Shown here: in pieces, positions 43,803-53,758 of the stretch | Layout of the letters: the number at the start of each line of letters is the position of its first letter | How positions within the stretch are numbered: the first letter of the stretch is position 1 | Assembly (NCBI GenBank): GCA_015232455.1 | Contig: JADFZQ010000011.1 | Coordinates: forward strand, 1 to 64,000 | Reading direction: 5' to 3' | Length of the DNA: 64,000 nt | Source: Desulfamplus sp. | Lineage (GTDB): Bacteria > Desulfobacterota > Desulfobacteria > Desulfobacterales > Desulfobacteraceae | Made by a program: the position numbers and the translations under genes | Notes under the pieces: generated by a model | The model's input: only the letters and a program-made list of their open reading frames with translations | Told to the model about the DNA's origin: nothing | Database searches by the model: none

Positions 43803-45262
43803 AGAAGTTTTATATTGCAACTCTTGGCTGTAAGGTGAACCAATACGAATCAGATGGCATAGCCTCTCAACTTATAGAAAAAGGGTGGCAAAAAGTAGAT
43901 AAAGTTGAAAATGCCGATTTCTGCATTGTAAATACCTGTGCTGTAACCTCAAAAGGTGCCATGCAATCTCGCCAGCAGATAAGAAGCATTGCTAAAGCTA
44001 ATTTAAGCTCAAAGATTATTGTAACTGGTTGCTATGCCCAGACCTCACCTGACGAGATTAAAAAAATTGAAGGAGTTGATTTAATTGTTGGATATGATGA
44101 TAAATTTCGACTTGCAGATATTTTAATTAAATCAGTTAATAATAGCATAAATAAGAAAGAACAATTGGTTCTTCCTAACTCTATTTCTGAATTGAAGTGC
44201 GTTAACAATAAAATAGAGATAGAAGATGGAGATATAAAAGAAAAAGAAGTTGTAACTCCTTTTTTTAAGCCTGCTATTACAGGAGATAAAACTCGTGCAT
44301 ATCTTAAAATTCAAGATGGTTGCAATGCTTTTTGCACCTACTGCATAGTTCCATATTCAAGAGGAAGAAGTAGAAGTATGCCGCTAAATGATGTAATTGA
44401 GCATCTTTTGCATCTTTCATTAAAAGGATATAAAGAGGCAATTCTTACAGGAATTCATGTCGGAGCTTATGGAATGGATTTTGAAGATAATTTATCTATT
44501 ATCAATAAGCATGATAAAAATAACATTGAAAATGAAGGAAGAGATAAAATAAGCTCACCTCTTACTCAACTTTTGATAGAAATTAATCGCCTAAAACCTA
44601 TTCATAGAGTCCGTTTAAGTTCAATAGAACCAAAAGAGTTGACAGATGATATTATTAATCTTGCTTCAAAAAACAGCATTTTATGCGACCACTTTCATAT
44701 TCCACTTCAAAGCGGAGATGATACTATTCTCAAACGTATGGGAAGACCATATAACTCTGAGTTATTTTTCAATTTGATTACTAAAATCTACAATATTCTT
44801 CCAAATGCAGCTATTGGCGTTGATGTTCTTGTGGGGTTTCCTGGAGAATCTAATCAGGCTTTTGAAAACACTTTTAATCTCATTGAGCAGCTACCGATAA
44901 GCTATCTTCATGTTTTCCCTTTTTCACCAAGAAAGGGAACAAAAGCATATAGCTATCCAGATAGGGTTAATAACACGATAGTGAAGGAAAGAAGTGCATT
45001 ACTTCGTGAGCTTGGATTTCAGAAAAGAAGAGAGTTTGAGGATAGATTGATAAATCAAAACAAATATTTAGGAGAACATATAGAGTCTGTTGTTCAAGAT
45101 AAAAGGGACAATAAAACTGGCAAGTTGATTGCCATAACATCAAATTATCTTTCAGTTCTTGTAGATGGGAATGATGAACTAAAACGGCAAGTCGTTGAAA
45201 TAAAACTTGAAGGAAGAGACAAAGAGAGCAGACTTACGGGTGAATATGTTTCAGCAATATAG
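43799..45262 (+). CDS. mtaB: tRNA t6A37 methylthiotransferase
   Basis: 487 residues, radical SAM enzyme adding a methylthio group to t6A37 in tRNA. The N-terminal UPF0004 domain has T-L-G-C-K-V-N-Q-Y-E-S, N-T-C-A-V-T and T-G-C-Y-A-Q (cluster Cys). The radical SAM motif C-N-A-F-C-T-Y-C-I-V-P-Y is at about 176-187, with a C-terminal TRAM region. It is coupled to mnmA and overlaps the convergent rrf2-like gene tail-to-tail by 12 bases. Confidence 0.95.
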   Translation: MKKFYIATLGCKVNQYESDGIASQLIEKGWQKVDKVENADFCIVNTCAVTSKGAMQSRQQIRSIAKANLSSKIIVTGCYAQTSPDEIKKIEGVDLIVGYDDKFRLADILIKSVNNSINKKEQLVLPNSISELKCVNNKIEIEDGDIKEKEVVTPFFKPAITGDKTRAYLKIQDGCNAFCTYCIVPYSRGRSRSMPLNDVIEHLLHLSLKGYKEAILTGIHVGAYGMDFEDNLSIINKHDKNNIENEGRDKISSPLTQLLIEINRLKPIHRVRLSSIEPKELTDDIINLASKNSILCDHFHIPLQSGDDTILKRMGRPYNSELFFNLITKIYNILPNAAIGVDVLVGFPGESNQAFENTFNLIEQLPISYLHVFPFSPRKGTKAYSYPDRVNNTIVKERSALLRELGFQKRREFEDRLINQNKYLGEHIESVVQDKRDNKTGKLIAITSNYLSVLVDGNDELKRQVVEIKLEGRDKESRLTGEYVSAI

Positions 45263-45700
45263 TTTTTTAATAGCAATATCATTTCTATTTCTATTTATAA
45301 TATCATTAATTGAAATTGAATCAAGACAATCAAACATAGCCTTGCTTGCCTCTATCCATACCCAACGAGAGAGGCAATCACCAGCCCTGTTGCATACGCT
45401 ACAAAGTTTTTTATCCTCTTCGCTACAATCTGTGATTGCCGTAATTCCCTCAAGACAGCGAACAATATCTCCAACACTTATATCTTCGGTTGTTTTTGCA
45501 AGCAAATATCCACCCGATGCACCTCTTTGACTGTTTATAAGTCCATCTCTTTTGAGTTTTCCAATAAGCTGCTCTAAATATTTAAGAGAGATATTTTGAC
45601 GTTTTGAAACATCGCTTAGAGGCACAGGAGTATCTTTTCCGTATAAAGCTAAGTCAAGTATTAACCTTGTGCCGTATCTGCTTTTTGTTGTCAGACGCAT
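45251..45700 (-). CDS. rrf2: Rrf2-family transcriptional regulator
   Basis: 149 residues from the ATG at 45700 (M-R-L-T-T-K-S-R-Y); a TTG at 45712 would add four. Winged-helix DNA-binding domain with L-S-D-V-S-K-R-Q-N-I-S and a three-Cys region (C-S-E-E-D-K-K-L-C-S-V-C and G-D-C-L) that in this family can hold an Fe-S cluster for redox sensing. Rrf2 was named from the end of the D. vulgaris hmc operon, and this gene has the matching place. Confidence 0.92.
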   Translation of the reverse strand: MRLTTKSRYGTRLILDLALYGKDTPVPLSDVSKRQNISLKYLEQLIGKLKRDGLINSQRGASGGYLLAKTTEDISVGDIVRCLEGITAITDCSEEDKKLCSVCNRAGDCLSRWVWIEASKAMFDCLDSISINDIINRNRNDIAIKKLYC

Positions 45701-45716
45701 CGGATTATCCAACTAT

Positions 45717-47222
45717 TTAAGAGAGCCTCTCTATAGATTTTCCAAAAGGTGCAACAGACTCTTCAGCTTTTTTTCTTGGCAGGTATATCTCAAAGCACGT
45801 TCCTTCTCCCAAAATTGATTCTACTTTAATCTCTCCTCCATGTTGCTGAATCACATGATTTGCAATAAAGAGTCCGAGTCCCGTGCCTTGAGAACCTTTT
45901 GATGTAAAAAATAGCGTAAACATCTTTTCACGAGTTTCTTGATCTATGCCCATACCATTATCTTTTATAGATAAACAGACTCTATGGTTGTTATCTTCCC
46001 ATAACCTAAATTCAACTTTATGGTTTTTATTCTTTGCCTTATCGTAAATACATGCTTCTACAGCATTTTCCGAAAGGTTTACCAATGCCGCTTGCAGCCA
46101 ATTTGAATCAATATCCATCTCTCCAATTGAATCTGGTATATCAATTTCAATTTGAACACAATTTTTTCGAGCAAGATTAGTAACTGTGGATATAACTGTT
46201 TTAAAAATATGCACAATATCTACTGTTTGGTATTCGAGCTTTCTTGATTTTGCATAATATAGAATCTGAAGTACCATTTTTTTGATTCTATCTGCCATCT
46301 GCTTGATAAGATCAAAAGCCTTCTCAATCCTTTCAGGATCATTTTTTTGCAATCCTGATGACATTTGATAAATGCCGCCATCTAAAGCTGTGAGCATACC
46401 TTTAACACCGTGAGACATAGAACCAAGCATAAGCCCAAGTGAAGAGAGATGTCCCTGAAGCTGACGTATCTGAGTAATATCAGTGGCTATCTCCATAACC
46501 TGAGTAATTCCACCATCATCATTAAATATTGGTGCAGTTTGAGTCAATACATGATACTGTTGTCCAGAAAGTGCTGTTACAACCTCTTCTGTAGAGTGTG
46601 ATTTCCCATCTGCAAAAGTCTTTATAACTGGACAAGTTGGACATGGAGATGTGCGATGTTTGTAAATCTCATAGCAATACTCTCCAACTTCATTTCCAAA
46701 ATCTTTCTGAAAAAGAATATTACCACCAATAAGCCGCATCTCCTTATTTTGTATAGAAATATAGCAAGGAACTTCGTTAAATAGTTGGTGATAAAGAGTA
46801 CGGTCATGCTCTAAATCAGCCAATCTTTCAGAATATATCTTAATTCTTTTGTCGTTTGCGATACATTTTCTGGCATGGATTATGGCAAGGTTCAATGCCT
46901 TGCTGTTCACAGGGATTTCAAGAAAATTAATAGCGTGTGTGCCTACTTCATCCATTGCCTGGTTAAGATTTTGTTTAATACAAAATATGATAACCTGAAG
47001 TAAAGGGATGCTGTTTTTAAGCTCTTTTATCTCCGAAGATATGCTTTTGCCATTCAAAAATGGATTGACTAACAAAATATCAAACTCTTTTGTCCTGATC
47101 TTTGAGAACATCTCTTCGGTTGTTGTTCCAATGGAAATAGTTATCCCACTGCGTTCAAGATAGAGTTGTAAAGCAACAGCATGTTCTGCACTATCTTCTA
47201 TTAATAAAATATTCTCAGCCAC
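45717..47222 (-). CDS. Sensor histidine kinase with degenerate receiver and PAS domain
   Basis: 501 residues: an N-terminal receiver-like domain in which the phosphoacceptor site reads L-L-V-N-P-F (Asn for Asp), a PAS domain (about 145-255) with C-P-T-C-P, the H-box M-L-G-S-M-S-H-G-V-K-G, and an ATPase with N-L-S-E-N-A-V-E-A, D-N-G-M-G-I and G-T-G-L-G-L-F-I-A. It lies between the rrf1-like and rrf2-like genes; the C-P-T-C pair may hold a metal or disulfide. Likely partner of the adjacent response regulator. Confidence 0.92.
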   Translation of the reverse strand: MAENILLIEDSAEHAVALQLYLERSGITISIGTTTEEMFSKIRTKEFDILLVNPFLNGKSISSEIKELKNSIPLLQVIIFCIKQNLNQAMDEVGTHAINFLEIPVNSKALNLAIIHARKCIANDKRIKIYSERLADLEHDRTLYHQLFNEVPCYISIQNKEMRLIGGNILFQKDFGNEVGEYCYEIYKHRTSPCPTCPVIKTFADGKSHSTEEVVTALSGQQYHVLTQTAPIFNDDGGITQVMEIATDITQIRQLQGHLSSLGLMLGSMSHGVKGMLTALDGGIYQMSSGLQKNDPERIEKAFDLIKQMADRIKKMVLQILYYAKSRKLEYQTVDIVHIFKTVISTVTNLARKNCVQIEIDIPDSIGEMDIDSNWLQAALVNLSENAVEACIYDKAKNKNHKVEFRLWEDNNHRVCLSIKDNGMGIDQETREKMFTLFFTSKGSQGTGLGLFIANHVIQQHGGEIKVESILGEGTCFEIYLPRKKAEESVAPFGKSIERLS

Positions 47223-47285
47223 GTTAATTCACCATTATCAACAGGTTTATTAAAAATAATTATATTTTAGACAAGATTAAACCAA

Positions 47286-47636
47286 TTAAACAATATTTTC
47301 TTTAATAATGTTCAAAAGCTCTTCTCTGTCAAATGGTTTGCTCAGTGTTGCTACAGCTTTACTGATTGCATAGTCATTACCAGATAGTCCGCTAATTACA
47401 ATTACTGGGGTATTTTTTAACTCGTTATCTTGTGAAAGTTGTCTGTAAAACCTTGGACCCCACTCTCCGGGCATTTCAAGATCAAGAGTTATTAAATCTG
47501 GTTTATACTCTTTTGCAATTTTTAAACCATCACGAACATCAATTGCGGTGCGTGTTGTGTATCCATTGTCTTCAAGAAGAGATACAAGATAATCTCTGAT
47601 ATTTGGATCATCGTCAACTATAAGGATTTTTTTCAT
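47286..47636 (-). CDS. rrf1: Single-domain response regulator (Rrf1-like)
   Basis: 116 residues, a complete receiver: I-L-I-V-D-D-D-P, L-I-T-L-D-L-E-M-P (phosphoacceptor Asp at about 53), V-I-S-G-L-S and L-S-K-P-F. There is no output domain. Its place downstream of hmcF matches rrf1 of the D. vulgaris hmc operon. It precedes the kinase by about 60 bases. Confidence 0.9.
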   Translation of the reverse strand: MKKILIVDDDPNIRDYLVSLLEDNGYTTRTAIDVRDGLKIAKEYKPDLITLDLEMPGEWGPRFYRQLSQDNELKNTPVIVISGLSGNDYAISKAVATLSKPFDREELLNIIKENIV

Positions 47637-47757
47637 AATTAACCTCTTGTTTATATCTTTAATGTCAGTTGGTTACGTTGATATTAGCGGTGTAATTTAC
47701 TCTTTTTGCCACTAAATCTATTTGTTAGTAAGAGAGTTAAGCTCTTTGTTTTTGCTA

Positions 47758-48654
47758 TTAACGATTCACACTTATAACAGGACAGTTTGCTCTCATAATA
47801 ACCTGCTCCATGTTACTTCCAATCTTAGGTCCATCAGCATCTAATTTTCTTGAATTATGAGCCATTATAATCAGATCAGCCTGCTTTTCTCTTGTATATT
47901 TTACTATCTCAACGTATGGAATACCCTCCCATACATTCATCGAATAGTTCTTAAAATCTTTCATTTTAGAGATATATTTTGAGCGGATCATCTTATATGC
48001 TTCACGAATTTTGTGATCAATTTCATCTTGTGGCATACTCATACCCATATTTTTGGGAGTAATATCAAGAGCGTGGAATATATGAAGTTCACCATTAAGA
48101 GAAGTTGCCATTTTAAAAGCAAACTCAAAAGCCTTGTCTGACGCTTTAGAAAAATCTGTTCCAAATACAATATTAGATAGACCTCCCCAAAAAGAGGCTG
48201 CTGGTCTATTAACTGCAAGTATTGGACATGGAGATGCCTTTGCAACTCTTTGCAAAGTCGAGCCAGTGCTTGCTTTATATACAGAATCCTCTTCTGAACC
48301 AGTAGTCCCGCCAAGAACAATCAAATCTGGTTCAATCTCTCGTGCTTGCCTTAATATCTCTCTATGGGGAACTCCTACAGAGGCTTTGATTGAACAGTTA
48401 GCACAATTTGCTAACTGATTTGCGTAGTAGTTCTTTATCTCCTCTTCTACCCAAGAGATATATTCGCCATCAACAGCAACCTCCTCCTTAGTCTTTACAT
48501 CAAGGACAACTTGACTAAAACCTCGCGTAGGAACACCAAGAACATGGAATATGTTAAGAGTTGCCCCAAGTGTTCCAGCCATGTTAAATGCCACTCTTGC
48601 AGCATGATCGCTTGCTTCAGTTGCTGAAGTGGCAAACAGAATTTTTTTAAACAT
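47758..48654 (-). CDS. Tandem universal stress protein
   Basis: 298 residues with two UspA domains. The first starts I-L-F-A-T-S-A-T-E-A-S-D-H and ends with G-G-T-T-G-S-E-E-D-S-V-Y-K. The second starts I-V-F-G-T-D-F-S-K-A-S-D-K and ends A-H-N-S-R-K-L-D. Located between hmcF and the rrf1-like gene, an insertion relative to the D. vulgaris order, which suggests co-expression with the complex. Confidence 0.92.
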   Translation of the reverse strand: MFKKILFATSATEASDHAARVAFNMAGTLGATLNIFHVLGVPTRGFSQVVLDVKTKEEVAVDGEYISWVEEEIKNYYANQLANCANCSIKASVGVPHREILRQAREIEPDLIVLGGTTGSEEDSVYKASTGSTLQRVAKASPCPILAVNRPAASFWGGLSNIVFGTDFSKASDKAFEFAFKMATSLNGELHIFHALDITPKNMGMSMPQDEIDHKIREAYKMIRSKYISKMKDFKNYSMNVWEGIPYVEIVKYTREKQADLIIMAHNSRKLDADGPKIGSNMEQVIMRANCPVISVNR

Positions 48655-48752
48655 AATAACCCTCCTTTCAGGATGGTATCTATCAAGATTATTTACCTTA
48701 GATAAACGTTATAAGATGTCTTATTTTACAATTACCTTAAAATATTATAGGC

Positions 48753-50141
48753 TCACTCTTCTGGTTTCATGTGGTCAGGAAGTTCGAGCATACTAACTAC
48801 AAGTGGTTTAAGGAACGACCATTTAATCCCAATTTCAAACTCCTCTTCTAAATCACGAATAGCATCCCAGCAGTTATGACATGGAGCAATAACAAGCTCT
48901 GCACCAGTTGCAAGAATTTGGTCTCTTTTAGTTATAAGACCTTTATTTCTCTGGGGTCTAAAGAGTCCTATACCATTAAAACCACCTCCGCCTCCGCAGC
49001 AAAAGTTATGCTCGCGGTTTGGAGACATCTCGCGGTAATATCCTGGTTCAACAATATAGCTTAAAATCTCTCGAGCAACTTCTCTTAATCCGTGATTTCT
49101 TACATAGTTACAAGAGTCTTGAAGAGTTACAGGTACCTTGATTCTTCTTTCAGGGTCAATTTTGAGTTTTCCCTCTCTTAAAGCCTCTGCAAGCCACTCT
49201 ATGTAGTGTATACACTCAACAGGGGGTCTTCCATCTTGTCTTCCAGCCCAATATGGACCTTCAACTACAGTTGCTCTGTGAGCATGACCGCACTCTGTTC
49301 CAACCATACGTTTAGGTTTGAGTCTCTCCATTGCTGCATAGACATTCTCAACCTGCATTTTGCAAGCAGCCCAATCCCCAGCAAACATTGCAAGGCTTGT
49401 CTGTTCCCAGCCTTTACTTGTAATTGTCCAGTTTTCACCAGCAGCATGAAACAAAATAGCAGCTTCTGCAAGGTCTTCAGGATAATGTTTAACTTCTCTT
49501 GCATTTACAGTGTACATAATGTCGGCATTTTCAACATCAACAGGCACTGTAAGACCAGGATACTCTTCTTCATTTTCTTCAACCATCCACTGGAATGTCT
49601 CAACAAATTCCTCTTCAGATACATCCATCTGGGCACGATATACCCTGTGCATACCCGCACCAATTTTAAGTTCCCAAGGAACAAATCCTTGCTGATATAA
49701 AAGCCCTCTTAAATACCCAAACATAATTCCAACATCAATGCCATGAGGGCAATAGATACCGCATCTGTTGCAACAAGTGCATTTTGCCCATGCAGTCTCC
49801 ATAGCCATTCTCATAAATTCATTATCAACATTACCTTTTCTTTTGACTATCTCACCAAGAGTTGATTGAATTTTATATGCTGGTACTTGTTTTGGGTCTC
49901 TGTCGTTAACCAAATAGAGAAAGCAGCTATCTGCACACATGCCGCAATGTGCACAGATTTCAAGCCATGTTCTGATTCGGGACTTACATGTGTTTTGAAT
50001 AGTTGTCCATAAGAGCTTTGTATCAATATCAAGCTCTTTCATCTCTTTATAATATTGTGTCCCGCTGGTATCTCCAAGAAGTGCTGTCAACTCTTCTTGA
50101 GTTTCAATGGGTTTTTTATTGCAAAATATACCTTCTGGCAT
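48753..50141 (-). CDS. hmcF: HmcF, Fe-S subunit of the Hmc complex
   Basis: 462 residues, HdrD-like cytoplasmic subunit. Two cluster motifs: [11 protein letters not shown] (about 62-72) and [12 protein letters not shown] (about 117-128). The CCG domain follows in the second half ([17 protein letters not shown]). It would exchange electrons with a cytoplasmic or membrane redox partner. Length matches the D. vulgaris protein. First reading suggested DsrK, but the neighbours decide for Hmc. Confidence 0.93.
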   Translation of the reverse strand: MPEGIFCNKKPIETQEELTALLGDTSGTQYYKEMKELDIDTKLLWTTIQNTCKSRIRTWLEICAHCGMCADSCFLYLVNDRDPKQVPAYKIQSTLGEIVKRKGNVDNEFMRMAMETAWAKCTCCNRCGIYCPHGIDVGIMFGYLRGLLYQQGFVPWELKIGAGMHRVYRAQMDVSEEEFVETFQWMVEENEEEYPGLTVPVDVENADIMYTVNAREVKHYPEDLAEAAILFHAAGENWTITSKGWEQTSLAMFAGDWAACKMQVENVYAAMERLKPKRMVGTECGHAHRATVVEGPYWAGRQDGRPPVECIHYIEWLAEALREGKLKIDPERRIKVPVTLQDSCNYVRNHGLREVAREILSYIVEPGYYREMSPNREHNFCCGGGGGFNGIGLFRPQRNKGLITKRDQILATGAELVIAPCHNCWDAIRDLEEEFEIGIKWSFLKPLVVSMLELPDHMKPEE

Positions 50142-50288
50142 AAATTATATTCTCCTTCAAAATGGCAACATCAAGGTCTTTTTAAAACAAAAATTGATAA
50201 GTATTTTTTTATAAATATTCAAAGAAGTGGATAACATAGTATCTAAATAATAAAGTCTTAAAAATGATAGATATTATTTATTACCAAT

Positions 50289-50966
50289 CTACCAATCCAT
50301 TACAGTACCTCTTAAGCCGCCACGTTTTATACCATAATCCATGCCTAATTGGGCACGAGAAGCAAAAAATAGAAATATGTGTGATAGCTTTGTAAAAGGA
50401 ATGGCGAAAAGGAGTATCTCTCCACTAATGATATGTGCAAGCAGCCAGAATGAGTAATTGCCAACCTCATATCTTGCAAGTAATCCAGTAATAAAAGGGG
50501 CGGCAGAAATTAATATTATTAAATAATCATACCAGTTAGTTAAAATGCGCACTTCAGGAAGTGCTAATCTACGAAGTATAATCAAAATAAGAGTTATAAT
50601 TACAAGCCAAGATAAGAAATCTGCAACACCACCGTTGATTGTTATAAGAGAGAATCCCAACTTTTCTTTAAGAAAGAGATTGTGTGCCAAAAGAAATAGA
50701 GGCACAAAGACAGCTCCTATATGAAACGAGAAAAACAATACCGCCATGAATGGCTGCTTTCGCCAACCATGAGTTCCAAAAGGTAGAATCCATTTATAAA
50801 TTGAGCGAATAGCACCTTTAAAACCTCGAGCTGGATAAGCTCTATAAGCCACACGATCAAGATTCCACCGAAGCCCTTTAAAATATAGTATTGTCCTGAC
50901 AGCCATGCCTATCAAGCATACTCCAAGAGCTAACCAGAACATAAAACCTGTTATAAATTCGTACAT
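50289..50966 (-). CDS. hmcE: HmcE, membrane cytochrome b-type subunit
   Basis: 225 residues from the ATG at 50966 (behind GAGGAGGAATTA); the longer frame from 51023 would overlap hmcD and is rejected. Five hydrophobic helices of the NarI/DsrM type, with His residues (T-H-G-W, F-H-I-G-A, A-H-N-L, A-H-I-I-S-G) placed to bind haem b. Size equals the D. vulgaris protein (about 226). Confidence 0.92.
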   Translation of the reverse strand: MYEFITGFMFWLALGVCLIGMAVRTILYFKGLRWNLDRVAYRAYPARGFKGAIRSIYKWILPFGTHGWRKQPFMAVLFFSFHIGAVFVPLFLLAHNLFLKEKLGFSLITINGGVADFLSWLVIITLILIILRRLALPEVRILTNWYDYLIILISAAPFITGLLARYEVGNYSFWLLAHIISGEILLFAIPFTKLSHIFLFFASRAQLGMDYGIKRGGLRGTVMDW

Positions 50967-51000
50967 TAATTCCTCCTCTTTAAAATATCTTAAAATATTA

Positions 51001-51144
51001 TCAAAATGTTTTGTTCTTCTCATCTCTTCCAGTTAGAAAGAGCCAAAAAAGAGGAAGTCCTACTAAAAGCCCTCCCATAATAAGATATGTAATACCTTTG
51101 GTATGCACCATAAAATCTTGAAGTGTATAAAAAATATGTTCCAC
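51001..51144 (-). CDS. hmcD: HmcD, small membrane subunit
   Basis: 47 residues, GTG start behind AGGAGG, too short for most gene callers. One transmembrane helix (T-Y-L-I-M-G-G-L-L-V-G-L-P-L-F-W-L-F-L), with a charged tail G-R-D-E-K-N-K-T-F. Exactly the size and position of HmcD in D. vulgaris. Its 3' end lies 34 bases before the hmcE start. Confidence 0.9.
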   Translation of the reverse strand: MEHIFYTLQDFMVHTKGITYLIMGGLLVGLPLFWLFLTGRDEKNKTF

Positions 51145-51162
51145 AATGACCTCCTAAAATCT

Positions 51163-52440
51163 TTAATCTTCTTCATGTCCATGTTTATTATTAGAATCAT
51201 CAGCATGTTTATAATCAGGATGTTCATATAAAATAGGCATATAAGCTGTAATTAATCTATAAACTACAATTCCAACTGTAACTACAAAAACCGATATGGC
51301 AATCTCCATCCAACTTGGAAAGTATCTTTGTTCTAAAGGAAGCTGCCAATTAAAAGCAACAAGTGAGATATTTAATCTATTTAATATAATACCCAAAACT
51401 CCAAGTATAGATGCTGCTCTTGCCAATTTAACATTTTTTTCTCGAGCAGCAACCGCATAGATAAAAGCTGGCAAAGCCACAAAGCCAATTAGCTCAAACA
51501 GAAACCAAAGCCCCCAACTTGTAAAGAGATAGTGCCAATTATTGTCAATTGAGAGACCAATAAGTTTAATGCCCAAATAACCCACCATCACAAATGAGGC
51601 AGCTTTTGAAAATCCCAATACAACTCCATCACTTTCGCTCAAATGCGTCTCGTCCATTTTATGATGAAGATATTTGTGAGCAAGGCTTCCTTCAAAAATA
51701 ACCATAGACATGCCAGCAAACATACTTGAAATAAAAAAATAAACAGGAAGATAGCCTGAATACCAAAGCGGGTGGAGCTTTGATGGTGCAAGTAAGAATA
51801 ATGCACCAAGAGAAGATTGGTGGAGTGTAGAAAGCACAACACCAAAAATCGTAAGAAGCATAGTTAAGCCAACAACAAAATTGCGAATTTTCTTTAAACC
51901 AAGCCATTCAAGGGCTGCTGGAGTAAATTCAATAAATAAAACATTAAGATATAGAAATACACAAAGTCCTACTTCAAAAAGAAGCGATGATGTTCCGGGT
52001 GAATAAAAAATTGGATATGGAAGTCTCCAAGGTCGTCCGACATCATAGTTTAGGGCAAAGACTACAAGAGCATAGCCAAGAAATGCTGTTAGAATCGCGG
52101 GTCTTACAGCAGAGTGATACCTTTTAAGCCCAAAGATATAACAGGCTGAAGAGGTTACATATCCACCAGCAGCAAGAGCAACGCCGCAGAGTAGATCAAA
52201 GCCAATCCATAATCCCCAAGGATTGTTGTCATCAAGATTTGTAACAGTACCAAGACCGCCAAAAAAACGGGCAATCGTCAAAATAAAACCAACAAAAAGA
52301 ATTATAGCAGTAGCAATGTTTATAGGAGTCCATTCAATCTTTTGTATTAGAGGATTATTTATAAGGTTGCTTTTCATCAATCTATTTTTAATTAATCCAT
52401 TGTTTGACAACCTATCTTTTATAGTATCTTGAAGTCCCAT
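51163..52440 (-). CDS. hmcC: HmcC, NrfD-like membrane subunit
   Basis: 425 residues, about ten membrane helices of the NrfD/PsrC family. It has W-G-L-W-I-G-F-D-L-L-C-G-V-A near 75-90 and L-N-Y-D-V-G-R-P-W-R near 127-136, both typical. It should interact with quinol/menaquinone and with HmcB. A His/Asp-rich tail follows the last helix. The start lies one base before the hmcB stop, indicating coupling. Confidence 0.93.
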   Translation of the reverse strand: MGLQDTIKDRLSNNGLIKNRLMKSNLINNPLIQKIEWTPINIATAIILFVGFILTIARFFGGLGTVTNLDDNNPWGLWIGFDLLCGVALAAGGYVTSSACYIFGLKRYHSAVRPAILTAFLGYALVVFALNYDVGRPWRLPYPIFYSPGTSSLLFEVGLCVFLYLNVLFIEFTPAALEWLGLKKIRNFVVGLTMLLTIFGVVLSTLHQSSLGALFLLAPSKLHPLWYSGYLPVYFFISSMFAGMSMVIFEGSLAHKYLHHKMDETHLSESDGVVLGFSKAASFVMVGYLGIKLIGLSIDNNWHYLFTSWGLWFLFELIGFVALPAFIYAVAAREKNVKLARAASILGVLGIILNRLNISLVAFNWQLPLEQRYFPSWMEIAISVFVVTVGIVVYRLITAYMPILYEHPDYKHADDSNNKHGHEED

Positions 52441-53667
52441 CTATTTTTCCTCCTCAGATGACAACAGATTGTCAGATTGATCACTATCTTTATCTGTTAA
52501 TTTGGCTGATTCTGATTTTTTTGCTTCTTCTTCCGCTGCTTTTTTAGCTTTTGCCTCTTCTGCTGCTTTTGCTATTTTGGCTGCCTCATCTAATGCTTTT
52601 TTTACCTCTGTTTTAACTGCTGTCTCTTTTTCTTTGGTCATTTTCTTCTTAAGTTCAGCAAGTTTTTGAGCTGTAATCTCTTCTGCCTCATCTTTTGCTG
52701 CTGCAAGAGCTTGTTCTAACTCTTCTTGTGCTATCTTCTCTTTTCTCTTTGAGATTGCATAGACACCAGTTAGAAGAACAGGCCAAAGTCCAACTACAAT
52801 TGGCACAGCAGATAAAGCACCAGCTGTCAATTCAGGTGCAGAGTGTGTACCTAAATCCTCTCTCATTCCAATTTCGCTAAAAGGTACTGGAGATAGATAA
52901 AGCCAGCTTGTTCCGCCCATTTCATGTTCACCATAAATATGGTCAACATATTTATCAGGGTGTTTTTGGATTCTCATTCTTGCTTGTTTTATAAGCTCTG
53001 TTCGTTCTCCAAAAATTAGAGCCTCTCTCGGACAAATTTGAACACATGCTGGAAGTTTACCCTCTTGAATGCGAGGTAAACATAAAGTGCATTTCATAAC
53101 TCTTGGGGTCAATGGCTCATCATATTCATAAGTTGGAATATTGAATGGACATGCAACCATGCAGTAACGACAACCAACACATAGAGAAGCATCGTAAGTT
53201 ACTGCACCTGTTTTATCTTTTTTGAATGCTTTAACAAAACAGGCTGAGGCACAAGCTGGCTCAAGGCAGTGGTTACACTGTTTTTTTACATATAGAGCTA
53301 TGCTGTTACCAGAAGTGTCTCCATTTGTATTGTTATTTTTTTCAACACTATTTGATGAGTTAGAAACTTTACTAATGAATTTATTAACAACTGTATGGGC
53401 AGTTGGTGTTGTCCGCCTCTCTTCTTCCAGTATGCTCAAGTCATCAAATGGCTTTTCAGGGGCAGGCATAGTGTTAATTTCATTACACGCCTGTTCGCAT
53501 TTACGGCATCCAATACACTTTGTTATGTCATGCAGAACACCAAAACTATTAGGATAACCTTTAAACTCCTTATTGGACGCACCATGAGCAACAGTTCCAG
53601 CTAAAGTAGCAGAACCTGCTGCTGCCCCACCTATCCAGCCCAAAAATTTTCTTCGGGTAATTGTCAT
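52441..53667 (-). CDS. hmcB: HmcB, periplasmic ferredoxin-type subunit with long tail
   Basis: 408 residues. Tat signal I-T-R-R-K-F-L-G-W at the start, then four cluster motifs: [32 protein letters not shown] and C-T-L-C plus C-V-Q-I-C-P. One helix near 285-305 could anchor it. The last 95 residues are a charged Ala/Glu/Lys coiled coil not needed for the core. It would link HmcA to HmcC. Confidence 0.93.
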   Translation of the reverse strand: MTITRRKFLGWIGGAAAGSATLAGTVAHGASNKEFKGYPNSFGVLHDITKCIGCRKCEQACNEINTMPAPEKPFDDLSILEEERRTTPTAHTVVNKFISKVSNSSNSVEKNNNTNGDTSGNSIALYVKKQCNHCLEPACASACFVKAFKKDKTGAVTYDASLCVGCRYCMVACPFNIPTYEYDEPLTPRVMKCTLCLPRIQEGKLPACVQICPREALIFGERTELIKQARMRIQKHPDKYVDHIYGEHEMGGTSWLYLSPVPFSEIGMREDLGTHSAPELTAGALSAVPIVVGLWPVLLTGVYAISKRKEKIAQEELEQALAAAKDEAEEITAQKLAELKKKMTKEKETAVKTEVKKALDEAAKIAKAAEEAKAKKAAEEEAKKSESAKLTDKDSDQSDNLLSSEEEK

Positions 53668-53758
53668 ATTATTCCTCTATCTTTTGATTAGGTTGGATTA
53701 ATCACCTGATTTGCTATTTGGGTTACTTAATCAAATCACCTAAGGGTTCTTTAAAGAA

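Noticed and set aside
50967-51023. Longer HmcE start
   Set aside because: It overlaps hmcD, while the ATG at 50966 has a strong GAGGAGG and gives the family length.
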